Under the pieces are notes generated by a model, which saw nothing but the letters and a program-made list of their open reading frames with translations, was not told the origin of the DNA and ran no database searches. A stretch of 64,000 nt of DNA, taken from assembly GCF_014642855.1 (NCBI RefSeq), contig NZ_BMJB01000001.1, positions 496,001 through 560,000 of the forward strand. The letters are read 5' to 3'. Made by a program: the position numbers and the translations under genes. This DNA comes from Edaphobacter acidisoli (GTDB lineage Bacteria; Acidobacteriota; Terriglobia; Terriglobales; Acidobacteriaceae). How positions within the stretch are numbered: position 1 is the first letter of the stretch; each line of letters opens with the position of its first letter. Shown here piece after piece: positions 27,358 to 37,691 of this stretch.

Positions 27358-28542
27358 ATGCAAAGCACGATGAAAACGGATACTGAAGAAGCGCTCCGCA
27401 AACACGAGGCGAGGTTCGGCCAAACTGCGCAAGCGTTTACAGCGCCGGCGCGCGTGAACCTGATCGGGGAGCACACCGACTACACCGGCGGCCTCGTGAT
27501 GCCGATGGCGATAGACTTTCACACCATCGCCACCATCAGCCCGCGCAGCGATGGGCGCGCGGTCTTCTATTCGGCGAACTTCAACGAAGAGCGTTCCATC
27601 GACATCGCCTCGCTCAGCAGCAACACACCCGCAGGCCATTGGAGCGACTATCCGGCTGGTGTCGTCTGGAGCCTCCGCCAGGAGGGAATTGCGGTCGGTG
27701 GCTTCAACATGGGCCTCTCGGGCAATGTGCCCCCCGGAGCCGGGCTGAGCTCCTCAGCTTCGATCGAAGTTGCGGCGACGATGGCGCTGTTGGCGCTTCA
27801 AAAAAAATCGCTTCCGTTGAAAACGGTTGCAATTCTCTGCCGCCGCACCGAAAACGAGTACGTCGGCGCCAAGAGCGGCATCATGGACCAGTTCATCGTC
27901 GCCGGCGGCGTGGCCCACCGCGCCATGATGCTCGACTGTCGCTCCCTCGAATTCGAACTCCTGCCGCTCCCTGAAGACGAGCGCATCGTCATCTGCAACT
28001 CCATGGTCAAGCACTCCCACGCCTCAGGCGGCTACGGCGACCGCAGCGACGAGGTCGCCGCCGGCCAGGACGTCATCCGCCGCGAGCGGGGAATCGACCT
28101 GCTCCGCGACGCTACACTCATCGATCTCGAATCCTGCCGCGACAAGATGAGCGAAGCCAGCTTCAAGCGCTGCCGCCACATCATCACCGAAAACGCCCGC
28201 GTGCTTGAAGCCCGCAAGGCGCTGCTCGCTGACGACCTCGTGCGCTTCGGCAAACTCATGTTCGAAGCCCACGCCAGCATGCGCGACGACTTCGAAGCGA
28301 GCTGCGAAGAGGTGGACAAGCTGGTCGCAATCGCCGCACGTCAGCCCGGCTGCCTCGGCGCGCGCATCACCGGCGGAGGCTTCGGAGGCTGCACCGTCAA
28401 CCTTGTAAAATCCGCCGACGCCGAAAGCTTCGTCGAAGCCGTACGCCGCGCGTACCACGCCGAGACCGCGATCACTGCCGACTGCTTCGTCTGCGAAGCC
28501 TCCGACGGCGCACTCGCGCTGCTGAAGAAAGGCCTCGCATGA
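27358..28542 (+). CDS. galK: Galactokinase
   Basis: The product has 394 residues from the ATG at 27358; a TTG at 27346 and an ATG at 27370 are alternatives, and an AGGGAAG lies at 27338-27344. GHMP-kinase signatures are clear: the galactokinase motif [16 protein letters not shown], the ATP-binding loop [17 protein letters not shown], the catalytic Asp region KSGIMDQF, and the third motif [10 protein letters not shown]. It phosphorylates alpha-D-galactose at C1 as the first Leloir step. Its stop codon overlaps the start of galT as ATGA, so both are expressed together. Confidence 0.97.
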   Translation: MQSTMKTDTEEALRKHEARFGQTAQAFTAPARVNLIGEHTDYTGGLVMPMAIDFHTIATISPRSDGRAVFYSANFNEERSIDIASLSSNTPAGHWSDYPAGVVWSLRQEGIAVGGFNMGLSGNVPPGAGLSSSASIEVAATMALLALQKKSLPLKTVAILCRRTENEYVGAKSGIMDQFIVAGGVAHRAMMLDCRSLEFELLPLPEDERIVICNSMVKHSHASGGYGDRSDEVAAGQDVIRRERGIDLLRDATLIDLESCRDKMSEASFKRCRHIITENARVLEARKALLADDLVRFGKLMFEAHASMRDDFEASCEEVDKLVAIAARQPGCLGARITGGGFGGCTVNLVKSADAESFVEAVRRAYHAETAITADCFVCEASDGALALLKKGLA

Positions 28543-29573
28543 ACCCTCTCGCCGAGAATAATCCGCACCGCCGCTACAATCCGCTCAAGCGCGAATGGGT
28601 CCTCGTCTCGCCGCACCGCACGCAGCGCCCCTGGCAGGGCCAGGTCGAAAAGCCCGTCCAGCCCGCGGCCCTCACCTACGATCCCAACTGCTACCTCTGC
28701 CCCGGCAACACCCGCGCAGGCGGCGTACGCACCGACAAGTACACCAGCACCTACGTCTTCGAAAACGACTTCGCAGCACTCAAGCCCGACGCCCCGCAGT
28801 TCGCCGACGACCAGGGCAACCAGGGCCTGCTCGTAGCCGAAGGCGAGAGCGGCATCTGCCGCGTTATCTGTTTCTCGCCGCGCCACGACCTGACGCTCGC
28901 AAAGATGTCCGTCCCCGAGATCCGCGCCGTCGTCGACGTCTGGGCCGAGCAGTACAAAGAGCTGGGCTCGCGCGAAGACATCGCCTACGTGCAGGTCTTC
29001 GAGAACCGCGGCGCCATGATGGGCGCCAGCAACCCGCACCCGCACGGACAGATCTGGGCCAGCCGCTCCATCCCCAACGAAGTCGTCGCCGAGCTCGCCG
29101 GCCAGCGCCAGTATCTCGCCGAGCACCACACCTGCCTGCTCTGTGCCTACCGCGAGATGGAGACGCGCCTCGCCGAGCGCATCATCGCCTCCAACGCCAG
29201 CTTCATAGCGCTCGTCCCATTCTGGGCCGTCTGGCCGTTTGAAGTGATGGTGCTGCCCACGCGCCACGTCGCCGGCCTCGAAGAGATGACCGACGCCGAG
29301 CGCGAAGACTTCGCCGCTATCCTCAAAAGCGTCACCAGCACCTACGACAAAGTCTTCGACACGCCGTTCCCCTATTCAATGGGCCTGCACCCGCAGCCAT
29401 TCAACGACGAAGACCACCCCGAGTGGCACTTCCACGCGCACTTCTACCCACCGCTGCTGCGCTCGGCCACAGTCCGCAAATTCATGGTCGGCTTCGAACT
29501 CCTCGGCGGCCCGCAACGAGACATCACACCCGAGTCCGCCGCCGAAACCCTCCGCCAGGCCGCCGCCCGCTAA
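28539..29573 (+). CDS. galT: Galactose-1-phosphate uridylyltransferase
   Basis: The product has 344 residues, the usual length of the GalT family. It transfers UMP from UDP-glucose to galactose-1-phosphate. The active-site motif NPHPHGQIW, with the nucleophile His between Pro residues, is intact. Zinc-site Cys residues are visible in [12 protein letters not shown] and the C-terminal domain shows [10 protein letters not shown]. It overlaps galK by 4 bp and completes a two-gene Leloir operon. No galE or galactose regulator is in the window. Confidence 0.97.
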   Translation: MNPLAENNPHRRYNPLKREWVLVSPHRTQRPWQGQVEKPVQPAALTYDPNCYLCPGNTRAGGVRTDKYTSTYVFENDFAALKPDAPQFADDQGNQGLLVAEGESGICRVICFSPRHDLTLAKMSVPEIRAVVDVWAEQYKELGSREDIAYVQVFENRGAMMGASNPHPHGQIWASRSIPNEVVAELAGQRQYLAEHHTCLLCAYREMETRLAERIIASNASFIALVPFWAVWPFEVMVLPTRHVAGLEEMTDAEREDFAAILKSVTSTYDKVFDTPFPYSMGLHPQPFNDEDHPEWHFHAHFYPPLLRSATVRKFMVGFELLGGPQRDITPESAAETLRQAAAR

Positions 29574-29866
29574 TCGCTACTAGCCGAAAGGTGTGCACGC
29601 CAGCGATGTGAAAGAGATTTTAAAGAGCACGCTAATAGTCCGTAGAGAACTACGTTACCGCCGTAGATAAAAATTAGAAGGGGTATTCTGCTCGATATGC
29701 TGTGCCTGGAGTGACGAGCTATGTGGCCGATTAAGGAAGTTGGCCAGAGAATTAGCCACCATGTGGTAGGCAGCAATTGATCGAATAAAAAAATTACAAG
29801 AGGCATGACCAGGCCTATAAGTGCTCCACGCCAAAAATACGAGTCCTTTGAGGGGAGTCTCATCAT
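29570..29866 (-). CDS. Small membrane protein, unknown function
   Basis: The frame encodes 98 residues and converges on galT with a 4-bp overlap. Two clear hydrophobic segments are seen, at about residues 12-43 ([19 protein letters not shown] onward) and 61-80 ([19 protein letters not shown]), with a positively charged tail. The composition is that of a real membrane protein rather than a chance frame, but no family is recognised and no convincing Shine-Dalgarno sequence is present. Confidence 0.55.
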   Translation of the reverse strand: MMRLPSKDSYFWRGALIGLVMPLVIFLFDQLLPTTWWLILWPTSLIGHIARHSRHSISSRIPLLIFIYGGNVVLYGLLACSLKSLSHRWRAHLSASSD

Positions 29867-30053
29867 GCGCGCAATATTCTCACCGATCCTCTAGTAGTGC
29901 AACCTAATTCAAAGAAATGTCAGAAGCGTGGCGGGAGGAATCTGATTTCCTTGCTTCGACAGTACCGTTCGTTTCGGGAACACGAAGAACAAGCGAGCAA
30001 CATCCCCTCATCGCGATTAATCTTTCTCACAGCGACGCTTGCGATAATGAAGT

Positions 30054-32570
30054 ATGAAGCGCCGCGAGATCAAGCAATACGAATTTGTCCGCCGCATCGG
30101 CTCCGGCGGCAGCGGAGTCGTCTTTCTCGCCAACGACACCCTCCTCCAGCGCCCGGTCGTGCTCAAACTCCTCAAGCGCGGCAACCTCTCCACCGAGCAG
30201 ATGCGCGCCACGCAGCTCCGCGAAGCGCGCATGGCTTCCGCCATCGACCACCCCAACGTCTGCGCCATCTACGACGTCGGCACCGCGCCCGCGGAAAACG
30301 GCCAGGGGGGCGCCCGCGGCGAAGAGCAGGAAGCCTACATCGTCATGCAGTACATCCCCGGCAAGAGCCTCGATCGGCTCATCGCCGAAGGCCCCGCCTC
30401 GCTGCAACTGGTCCTCTCCGCCGGCATCCAGATCGCCGACGGTCTCTCCGCCGCGCACTCGCTCGGCATCTTCCACCGCGACCTCAAGCCCGCCAACGTC
30501 ATGCTCACCGACGGCGGTCTCATCAAGATCCTCGACTTCGGTCTCGCCCGCCGCCTCGCCCCCGAAAAGCTCGACTTCGACCCCTCCGGCCCCGCGTCAA
30601 AACCCAGCCAGCCAGCCGCCGGCGCCACCTACACCGCACGCGGAGGCACCATCGCTTACATGGCGCCCGAGCAGTTCGTCACCGGTCAGTCCAGCGTGCA
30701 GTCCGACATCTTCGCCCTCGGCCTCATCCTCTACGAGCTCGCCACCGGCCGCCATCCCTTCCATCGCCCCGACGCGCCCGAGTTTCAGACCATCCGCGCC
30801 ACGCAGTTCGCCGACCCGCCACACATCCGCGAGATCGCGCCGCACCTGCCCGTGGAGCTCGAAAGCGTCATCCTGCACTGCCTCGAAAAGCAGCCCTCCG
30901 CGCGCTTCGCCACCGCCGCCGACGTGCGCGAGGCCCTCAAGACCATCATGATGGCCATGCAGCTCGACTCGGTGCTCATCCCCGGCGAGCCGCCCGTCTC
31001 GCTCACCTCGCAGCAGGGACGCCTGCAGCTCGAAACGCCGGAAGAAGAGAAGCGCTCCACCGGCATCCTCTCCATGCTCGCCGAACGCTTCCGCGAATCC
31101 GCCATCACTGCGGCGGACAAGCAGCAGACCATCGTCGTGCTGCCCTTCGTCAACTTCGGCCCCTCCGACGTCGCCCCGCTCTACGGCTACGCTCTGGCCG
31201 ACGCCATCGCCACACGCCTAGCCCGCATGTCCTCGCTCGTCGTGCGCCCGTCCAGCTCGCTCATGAACCTGCCCACGCAGCAGCTCGACCCGCTCAGCAT
31301 CGGCAAAAAGCTGATGGTGAACTTCGTTCTCGCCGGAAACTTCCTGCGTTCCGAAAAAGGCTTCGACCTCAACTGGCAACTACTCGATGTGAACGGCCAG
31401 AGCGTCCGCGCCGGAGGCTCCATCAACGTCGCCTCCTTCGACCTCGTCAGCGTGCAATCCGAGATCTGCAACGAAGTCTTCAGCACCATTCAGGGCTTCG
31501 GCAACCTGCAAGCGCCCAAGCAGGAGAACCAGCACCGCGCCGACTCGCTCTCGGAAGATGTCTCCGAAGAGTATCTCCGCGCCCGCGCCCTACTCTCGTC
31601 GTTTATGACGCGCACCGGCAGCCGCGACGAGCTCGACCGCGCCTCCCAGCTCTTCAGCTCCGTCGTCAAGCAGGACGCAAAGTACGCCCCCGCATGGTCG
31701 GGCCTCGGCATCGCGCACCTGCAATACACCCGCAACGCACTCGGCGGCCAGATGCATCTCGTCGAAGCGCGCCGCGCCTTCGACAAAGCTCTCGCCCTTG
31801 ACCCCGGCTCCGTCGAAGCCAATCTCTACCGCGTCTACATGCTGCTCTCGCGTGGCGAAAAAGAGTCGGCGCGCCACGGCATCGAAAACCTGCTCCAGAC
31901 CGCGGGCAACGACTGGAACGTCCGCCTCGTCGCCGGCCTCACCCTGCGCACCGACGGCATGTACGACGAAGCGATGGAGCAGTTCAGCGCCTCTCTGCGC
32001 ATGAACCCATCGAACGCGGCCATCATCTACAACCACCGCGCCCGCGTCTATCAATATCAAAACCAGCTTGAGCTCGCCGCAGACGAGCTCGAAAAGGGCC
32101 TCACGCTCGAACCGCGCCAGCCCATGCTGCGCATCTCGCTCGGCTACCAGCAGATGCGCACCGGCGATCTCACACGCGCCATCGAAACGCTCGAAGGTGT
32201 TGTCCGCGACGAGAAGACCATCCGCATCGTCTACCCAACGCTCGCGCTCTGCTATGTGCAGTTAGGCGAGCGAGAAAAAGCCGCGACCTTCATCATCGAA
32301 GACACGCTTGCCGCCGCCGAAGCCGACAGCGAGATGGCCTATCGCCTCGCCACCTACTTCGCGCTCGACGGCGACGAATCCGAAGCGCTCCACTGGCTCC
32401 GCCGCGCCATCTATCTCGGCAACGAGAACTACCCGTGGTTCTCGAAAAACCCAGCCTGGCGCAAGCTGCAGGGCCACACCGACTTCGAGCGCATCCTCGA
32501 AGACCTCAAAAAAAGCTACCGCCGCAACCAGAAAAACTGGAAGCGTCTCCTCGCCCAGGTCCGCGATTAG
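30054..32570 (+). CDS. Soluble Ser/Thr protein kinase with TolB-N-like module and TPR repeats
   Basis: The product has 838 residues. Residues about 8-300 form a Hanks-type kinase: glycine loop RIGSGGSGVVF, Lys in VVLKLLK, catalytic loop FHRDLKPANV, DFG in KILDFGLARRL, and APE in AYMAPEQF. Residues about 360-480 (TIVVLPFVNF to EVFSTIQGFG) resemble the TolB N-terminal/FlgO-like module found between kinase or cyclase domains and TPRs. The remaining part, about 500-800, is a run of TPR units such as PAWSGLGIAHLQYTR and AIIYNHRARVYQYQNQ. There is no transmembrane segment, unlike most PknB-type kinases. It stands alone; a GATAAT 5 bases before the ATG suggests a leaderless or very short leader transcript. 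Confidence 0.92.
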   Translation: MKRREIKQYEFVRRIGSGGSGVVFLANDTLLQRPVVLKLLKRGNLSTEQMRATQLREARMASAIDHPNVCAIYDVGTAPAENGQGGARGEEQEAYIVMQYIPGKSLDRLIAEGPASLQLVLSAGIQIADGLSAAHSLGIFHRDLKPANVMLTDGGLIKILDFGLARRLAPEKLDFDPSGPASKPSQPAAGATYTARGGTIAYMAPEQFVTGQSSVQSDIFALGLILYELATGRHPFHRPDAPEFQTIRATQFADPPHIREIAPHLPVELESVILHCLEKQPSARFATAADVREALKTIMMAMQLDSVLIPGEPPVSLTSQQGRLQLETPEEEKRSTGILSMLAERFRESAITAADKQQTIVVLPFVNFGPSDVAPLYGYALADAIATRLARMSSLVVRPSSSLMNLPTQQLDPLSIGKKLMVNFVLAGNFLRSEKGFDLNWQLLDVNGQSVRAGGSINVASFDLVSVQSEICNEVFSTIQGFGNLQAPKQENQHRADSLSEDVSEEYLRARALLSSFMTRTGSRDELDRASQLFSSVVKQDAKYAPAWSGLGIAHLQYTRNALGGQMHLVEARRAFDKALALDPGSVEANLYRVYMLLSRGEKESARHGIENLLQTAGNDWNVRLVAGLTLRTDGMYDEAMEQFSASLRMNPSNAAIIYNHRARVYQYQNQLELAADELEKGLTLEPRQPMLRISLGYQQMRTGDLTRAIETLEGVVRDEKTIRIVYPTLALCYVQLGEREKAATFIIEDTLAAAEADSEMAYRLATYFALDGDESEALHWLRRAIYLGNENYPWFSKNPAWRKLQGHTDFERILEDLKKSYRRNQKNWKRLLAQVRD

Positions 32571-32600
32571 AGTATCTTTATCTTCAAATTCCTCCACCTC

Positions 32601-32689
32601 GTCATCCTGAGCGAAGCGACCGTAGGGAGCGGAGTCGAAGGACCCCGCGGCCGCTTCGGTTGCCCATATCCTCGAACCCTTTCGGCCAC
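32601..32689 (+). repeat. 89-bp intergenic repeat R1, copy 1
   Basis: This copy begins GTCATCCTGAGCGAAGCGAC and ends with TTTCGGCCAC. Two further 89-bp copies, differing at only a few positions, are at 34047 and 37258 in the same orientation. CGAAGCG near the start can pair with CGCTTCG inside the element. The next ~55 bp (to 32745) carry a degenerate copy of the hairpin tail found in the R2 elements. Confidence 0.9.
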
Positions 32690-32754
32690 GTCGTGCCGGG
32701 AGCCCCATCCATCGCGTCTTTGCGCCGGGTGGGATAGCACACCGCCCCAGGCCA

Positions 32755-32786
32755 AAAGAAAAACGCCCCGGAAACCCAGGGCGTTT
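32755..32786 (-). terminator. Rho-independent terminator of the TrbI/VirB10-like gene
   Basis: AAACGCCC (32761-32768) pairs with GGGCGTTT (32779-32786) around a 10-nt loop. Read on the minus strand, the stem is followed by TTTTTCTTTT, as expected for termination 20-50 bp after the stop codon at 32809. Confidence 0.88.
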
Positions 32787-32808
32787 CGCATCAACAAACA
32801 ATCTCCAG

Positions 32809-33753
32809 TTATTGCGCCGGAGCCACTGCAGTCGCACTCGCCGAAGCGCTATTCGTATTCGCCAGCGGAGTAATCATCATCGGGGCCGTCAAGCTGAACG
32901 TCAGCCGTACATCCTTCGGCAACTCAGCCTGCCGGTCCGCCTTCGTCCACATAATCGCGCTTACTCCAGCGCCAAGCCCAGCACCGACCAGCGCGCCCAC
33001 GCCACCGCCAACCATCGCTCCCGCAGCAGCGCCGCCGCCCGTCGTCAACCCCAGAATCCCAAGCTCCTGGTTCCGGTTATCGCGCCGCTTCAGAGTGCCC
33101 TCGCCATCCACGTTGAAGTCGCTTCGGCTCGTGTCGGTCAACTGCGCGTGAACCACATACTTCGTTCCATCCGGCAGCAGAATATCGCGCGTCTCCAGAT
33201 GCATCGAAGCCGGGCCGGTAATTCTGTGGCCCGTATGCACATCCGTCACCTGGCCCTCAAGAATCGCGCCGATAGGAACAATCACGCGACCATCCTTCTC
33301 CACCGGAGCCATCACCTCGGCGGTGAACCTCTGTCCCGGCTGCGTCGTTGCGGTCGAAAGTCCTGCAAGCATCCGCGTCTGCAGCAGCGTTCCCTCAGAC
33401 AGTTCCCCAGGAACATCCGGCGCGCTGGTCACAATCTTTCCATCCGCGCTGCCGTCCGGCAAAGCCTCATCGGCGTTCTGATAATCCGACGTCGTCGCAG
33501 CAGCAGTCGTCCCCGCAGCCTTCGGTCCGGTGTAGGGAACATACGGTCCATACACAACCGGTGCAGAGTTCGCCGCAGGAGTAGCCGCCGAAGGCTTAGC
33601 CTGCGTGCGCGGCGTCAACACCGGCGCTGGTGCCGCGTCCTGGCTTGCTGAGATGTCGGTTTCATCGGGATGCGAAACCCCAGTCATCTGGGCATAGCCC
33701 AGAGCGGGAAGCGTAGCGACAACAAACGCGGCTGCGGCGACTTGTATCTTCAT
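32809..33753 (-). CDS. Secreted TrbI/VirB10-like glycine-zipper protein
   Basis: The product has 314 residues. A signal peptide ends near LGYAQ. A Pro/Ala/Thr-rich linker runs to about residue 110. Residues about 115-215 resemble the beta-barrel part of TrbI/VirB10 proteins (LLQTRMLAGLSTATTQPGQRF-like start, VPIGAILEGQVTDV). A glycine-zipper segment follows (GGGAAAGAMVGGGVGALVGAG), which could insert in a membrane. No conjugation genes are near, so this is a domain resemblance, not evidence for a secretion system. It has its own terminator. Confidence 0.75.
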   Translation of the reverse strand: MKIQVAAAAFVVATLPALGYAQMTGVSHPDETDISASQDAAPAPVLTPRTQAKPSAATPAANSAPVVYGPYVPYTGPKAAGTTAAATTSDYQNADEALPDGSADGKIVTSAPDVPGELSEGTLLQTRMLAGLSTATTQPGQRFTAEVMAPVEKDGRVIVPIGAILEGQVTDVHTGHRITGPASMHLETRDILLPDGTKYVVHAQLTDTSRSDFNVDGEGTLKRRDNRNQELGILGLTTGGGAAAGAMVGGGVGALVGAGLGAGVSAIMWTKADRQAELPKDVRLTFSLTAPMMITPLANTNSASASATAVAPAQ

Positions 33754-33899
33754 GGCTGAATCCTCATTGCGAGAGCGGGAGCGCCTATATCAATAGGACG
33801 CCGCCCTCCATAAAAGGGTAGATTCTTCAGCCCCGCGCGTGCAGCAAATTCAGGGGCGGGGAATCGACCCTGCCAACAACAATCCGCACTCCCGAATGA

Positions 33900-35687
<1,788 letters not shown>

Positions 35688-35700
35688 GAATCATCACCCT

Positions 35701-35738
35701 ACGCGACGATGCCGCTCATATGAGCGGCATCGTCGCGT
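35701..35738. terminator. Perfect 38-bp palindrome, likely bidirectional terminator
   Basis: Bases 35701-35719 are the exact reverse complement of 35720-35738, giving a 19-bp arm with no spacer. It sits between the convergent eno and phosphatase genes and its right end overlaps the phosphatase stop codon. There is no strong T-run on either side, so termination is inferred from position and stem strength. Confidence 0.7.
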
Positions 35739-36517
35739 TAAGTCTCGATAGGCCGCGTCACCGCCAACGCAGTCATGTCCTCACGCCGTTCGCGTCTGCC
35801 ACGCAATCTGAAAGCCCTGAACCGCGAAGGCCTCTGAAACTCCGCAGCCGCATCAAGCACACTTCGACAAAGCTCCCCTGCCGAATCCGAAGCAGCCTCT
35901 TCCACCACGCGAACCACGCGCTCCACTCCAAACTGCTCCCGCCCTCGCTGGCTTTCCACAACACCTTTGGTGACGATCAGCAATCGCGCTCCCGGTACAA
36001 ACGCCTGGATCGACGGCTCATACACCAGGTGCGTAAACAACCCCATCGGCACCGAAACATTCGGCAGCAGCCGCGTTCCATCTCCATCGCGAAACACCGC
36101 CGGCTGGCCACCGGCATTGATGTACGCCATCACATCCAGCGTCAGGTCGAAGCACCCGACAAACGCCGGGGCGAAACAAACCGAGCCTTTCGCATCGATC
36201 ACGCTATGGTTGATCTCATGCGCCAGTTGCGCGATCGAGTCCATCAGGTTGACGTCCATCGCTCCAAATATCTCCTGCGCACCCTTGCGAAACGTGTCCT
36301 GAACGCGCGCCGCAACCGTATCGGTCTCGGGACGTCGCCCTGCAATGTCCATGATGAGAAAGATCAGCCGCTCGCCGACCACCAGCGCGTCAAAAAAGTC
36401 TCCGCCCGTACGAGCAGACTGATACGCTGCATGGAGCTCGATGCCCGGCAGCTCACCAATCTCGGTGTGGCGCGGAGTTCGCTGGACGGTTGCCACTTCT
36501 TTTCGCGAATGGCCCAC
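35738..36517 (-). CDS. SpoIIE/RsbU-type PP2C phosphatase with altered metal motif
   Basis: The product has 259 residues from a GTG at 36517 with GGAGG placed 5 bases upstream. Core motifs of the SpoIIE fold are visible: RTGGDFFDAL (D40, D43), FLIMDIAGR (D57), AYINAGGQPAVF, and the C-terminal EDMTALAV (D247). In the motif usually written TDGV, the metal-binding Asp is Lys here (TKGVVES, K184). This may change metal use or make the protein a weak phosphatase or a binding protein. Such proteins act in partner-switching control of sigma factors, but no anti-sigma or STAS gene is adjacent. It is convergent with eno. Confidence 0.8.
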   Translation of the reverse strand: MGHSRKEVATVQRTPRHTEIGELPGIELHAAYQSARTGGDFFDALVVGERLIFLIMDIAGRRPETDTVAARVQDTFRKGAQEIFGAMDVNLMDSIAQLAHEINHSVIDAKGSVCFAPAFVGCFDLTLDVMAYINAGGQPAVFRDGDGTRLLPNVSVPMGLFTHLVYEPSIQAFVPGARLLIVTKGVVESQRGREQFGVERVVRVVEEAASDSAGELCRSVLDAAAEFQRPSRFRAFRLRGRRERREDMTALAVTRPIET

Positions 36518-36646
36518 GCGGCCCTCCAATCGTCCCACACGCTGTGGAGGATTGTAACGTGCGGGTGCCCCATGTCCCGATTCATCTTCAAGACAGACTT
36601 CCCCATACGCCCCACTCAGCGTACCCTCACCTCTGAGGCCACCCAC

Positions 36647-37201
36647 ATGACGACCAAACTTCTGCTCGCCTGCACCCTCCTCTGCGCAACGCTCCACGCG
36701 CAAACCCAGCAAACCCAGCCAGCGCCCACCACCCCTGCCCATCCCGCCACCGTCGAGCAGATCCACCAGTACTACGCCATCACCCACTCCATCGAGACAG
36801 CCCACAAAGTCATGGACCAGATGGTCACAGCCATGCAGTCCACCGCCCCCTCCTACCTTCCCCAGAATTTCTGGGACGACCTCCGCCAATCGATCAACGC
36901 CGTCGATCTCGAAGGCGCCTTCATCCCTGCCTATCAAAAATACTTCTCCGAAGAAGACATGAACGCCGTGCTCGGCTTCTACAAATCCCCGGCCGGCCAG
37001 CACATGCTCGAAGCCCAGCCGCTCATCAGCTCCTACGCCCAGCAGGAGCTGCGCGAGATCGGCCAGAAGATCGGCCAGGAGGTCTACCTCCGCCACAAAG
37101 ACGAGATCGAAGCCGCCCGCAACAAGTACGAGGAGAGCCAGCACCCCGAAGCCACACCAGACACCACCCCGGCTCCAACCCCACCTACGCAAAAACAGTG
37201 A
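36647..37201 (+). CDS. Secreted DUF2059 protein
   Basis: The product has 184 residues. The ATG at 36647 has GAGG at 36634-36637. A signal peptide ends at LHAQ, followed by a Thr/Pro/Gln-rich linker. Residues about 30-150 match DUF2059: VEQIHQYYAITHSIE, then AFIPAYQKYFSEEDMNAVLGFYKSPAGQHMLE, a helical domain common in periplasmic proteins of unknown role. The Pro/Thr-rich tail is low complexity. It is divergent from the SpoIIE-type gene with 129 bp between start codons. Confidence 0.82.
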   Translation: MTTKLLLACTLLCATLHAQTQQTQPAPTTPAHPATVEQIHQYYAITHSIETAHKVMDQMVTAMQSTAPSYLPQNFWDDLRQSINAVDLEGAFIPAYQKYFSEEDMNAVLGFYKSPAGQHMLEAQPLISSYAQQELREIGQKIGQEVYLRHKDEIEAARNKYEESQHPEATPDTTPAPTPPTQKQ

Positions 37202-37257
37202 GCCTTAGGGGGTCCACGCTAGACGCATGGCGCAAATCATTAGCTTACAGATGAAGT

Positions 37258-37346
37258 GTCATCCTGAGCGAAGCGACCATAGGGAGCGGAGTCGAAGGAC
37301 CCCGCGAACGCTTCGGTTGCTCATATCCTCGAACCCCTTCGGCCAC
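37258..37346 (+). repeat. 89-bp intergenic repeat R1, copy 3
   Basis: This is the third copy, same length and orientation as those at 32601 and 34047, with a few substitutions (for example GACCATAGG for GACCGTAGG). It lies 56 bp after the DUF2059 stop codon. Confidence 0.92.
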
Positions 37347-37363
37347 GTTATTTCCTCAAAACA

Positions 37364-37452
37364 GGGCCAAAGGCCCGTCTCATACCAGCCTGGGGCAAAG
37401 CCCCAGGTTCGAGACACCCGAAGAATCAGAGGGCTGAAGGCCCGACTTATAG
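37364..37452 (+). repeat. R4 three-hairpin intergenic repeat, copy 1
   Basis: Three short hairpins follow one another: GGGCC-AAA-GGCCC (37364-37376), CCTGGGGC-AAA-GCCCCAGG (37389-37407) and GGGC-TGAAG-GCCC (37431-37443). A second copy in reverse orientation lies at 61976-62064. The inter-hairpin words CATACCAG and AGG(T/A)(T/A)CGA are shared. Confidence 0.85.
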
Positions 37453-37577
37453 TTCTCGACATTAAGCCAGTAAATTAAATCAATACATTGATAAACCGCA
37501 TCTAACGCATAGATATAAATAATCTTGAACCTGCACCCTCTTGACAGCCCCGCTATAATGAACCTATAGACATCCAA

Positions 37578-37601
37578 AAGACCCGGCCCGCGCCGGGTCT
37601 T
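37578..37601 (+). promoter_or_regulatory. Leader hairpin 1 upstream of zinc-motif gene
   Basis: AAGACCCGGC (37578-37587) pairs perfectly with GCCGGGTCTT (37592-37601) around the tetraloop CCGC. A moderately T-rich stretch follows (TCGCATTTAA). It may be an attenuator or part of a structured leader or small RNA. Confidence 0.6.
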
Positions 37602-37617
37602 CGCATTTAACCCAGAA

Positions 37618-37654
37618 GGCCTGCCCGGTACACCCGGCGCAGGCCCTTTCTTTT
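37618..37654 (+). promoter_or_regulatory. Leader hairpin 2 with T-rich tail upstream of zinc-motif gene
   Basis: GGCCTGC (37618-37624) pairs with GCAGGCC (37639-37645), and the inner CCGG/CCGG bases extend the stem with a bulge. CTTTCTTTT follows, so the element looks like an intrinsic terminator placed 37 bp before the start codon. It could act as an attenuator, or end a short transcript that starts near 37560. Confidence 0.6.
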
Positions 37655-37691
37655 GAAGACTTTCGTACCCAAGTACGGGGAGGGGTAACCC

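Larger units (their letters stand above)
37202..37691. other. 490-bp intergenic region with two repeats and structured leader
   Basis: No gene is supported here. In order it holds an R1 element (37258-37346), an R4 element (37364-37452), a short inverted repeat ATCAAT-AC-ATTGAT (37479-37492) in an AT-rich segment, the string TTGACA-N7-TATAAT (37541-37559), two strong hairpins (37578-37601 and 37618-37645), and a Shine-Dalgarno sequence for the zinc-motif gene. Confidence 0.75.

Noticed and set aside
29897-31801. 634-codon plus-strand frame
   Set aside because: Arg/Pro-rich shadow of the kinase gene in another frame.
32809-33753. Type IV secretion component
   Set aside because: VirB10-like similarity only; no virB, tra or relaxase gene is in the window.
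35720-36646. Upstream part of a 493-codon plus-strand frame
   Set aside because: Antisense to the phosphatase gene; only the DUF2059 part from 36647 has a signal peptide and a domain.
37541-37559. TTGACA and TATAAT as a sigma-70 promoter
   Set aside because: Both boxes are perfect but only 7 bases apart; about 17 are needed. Kept only as a curious string.
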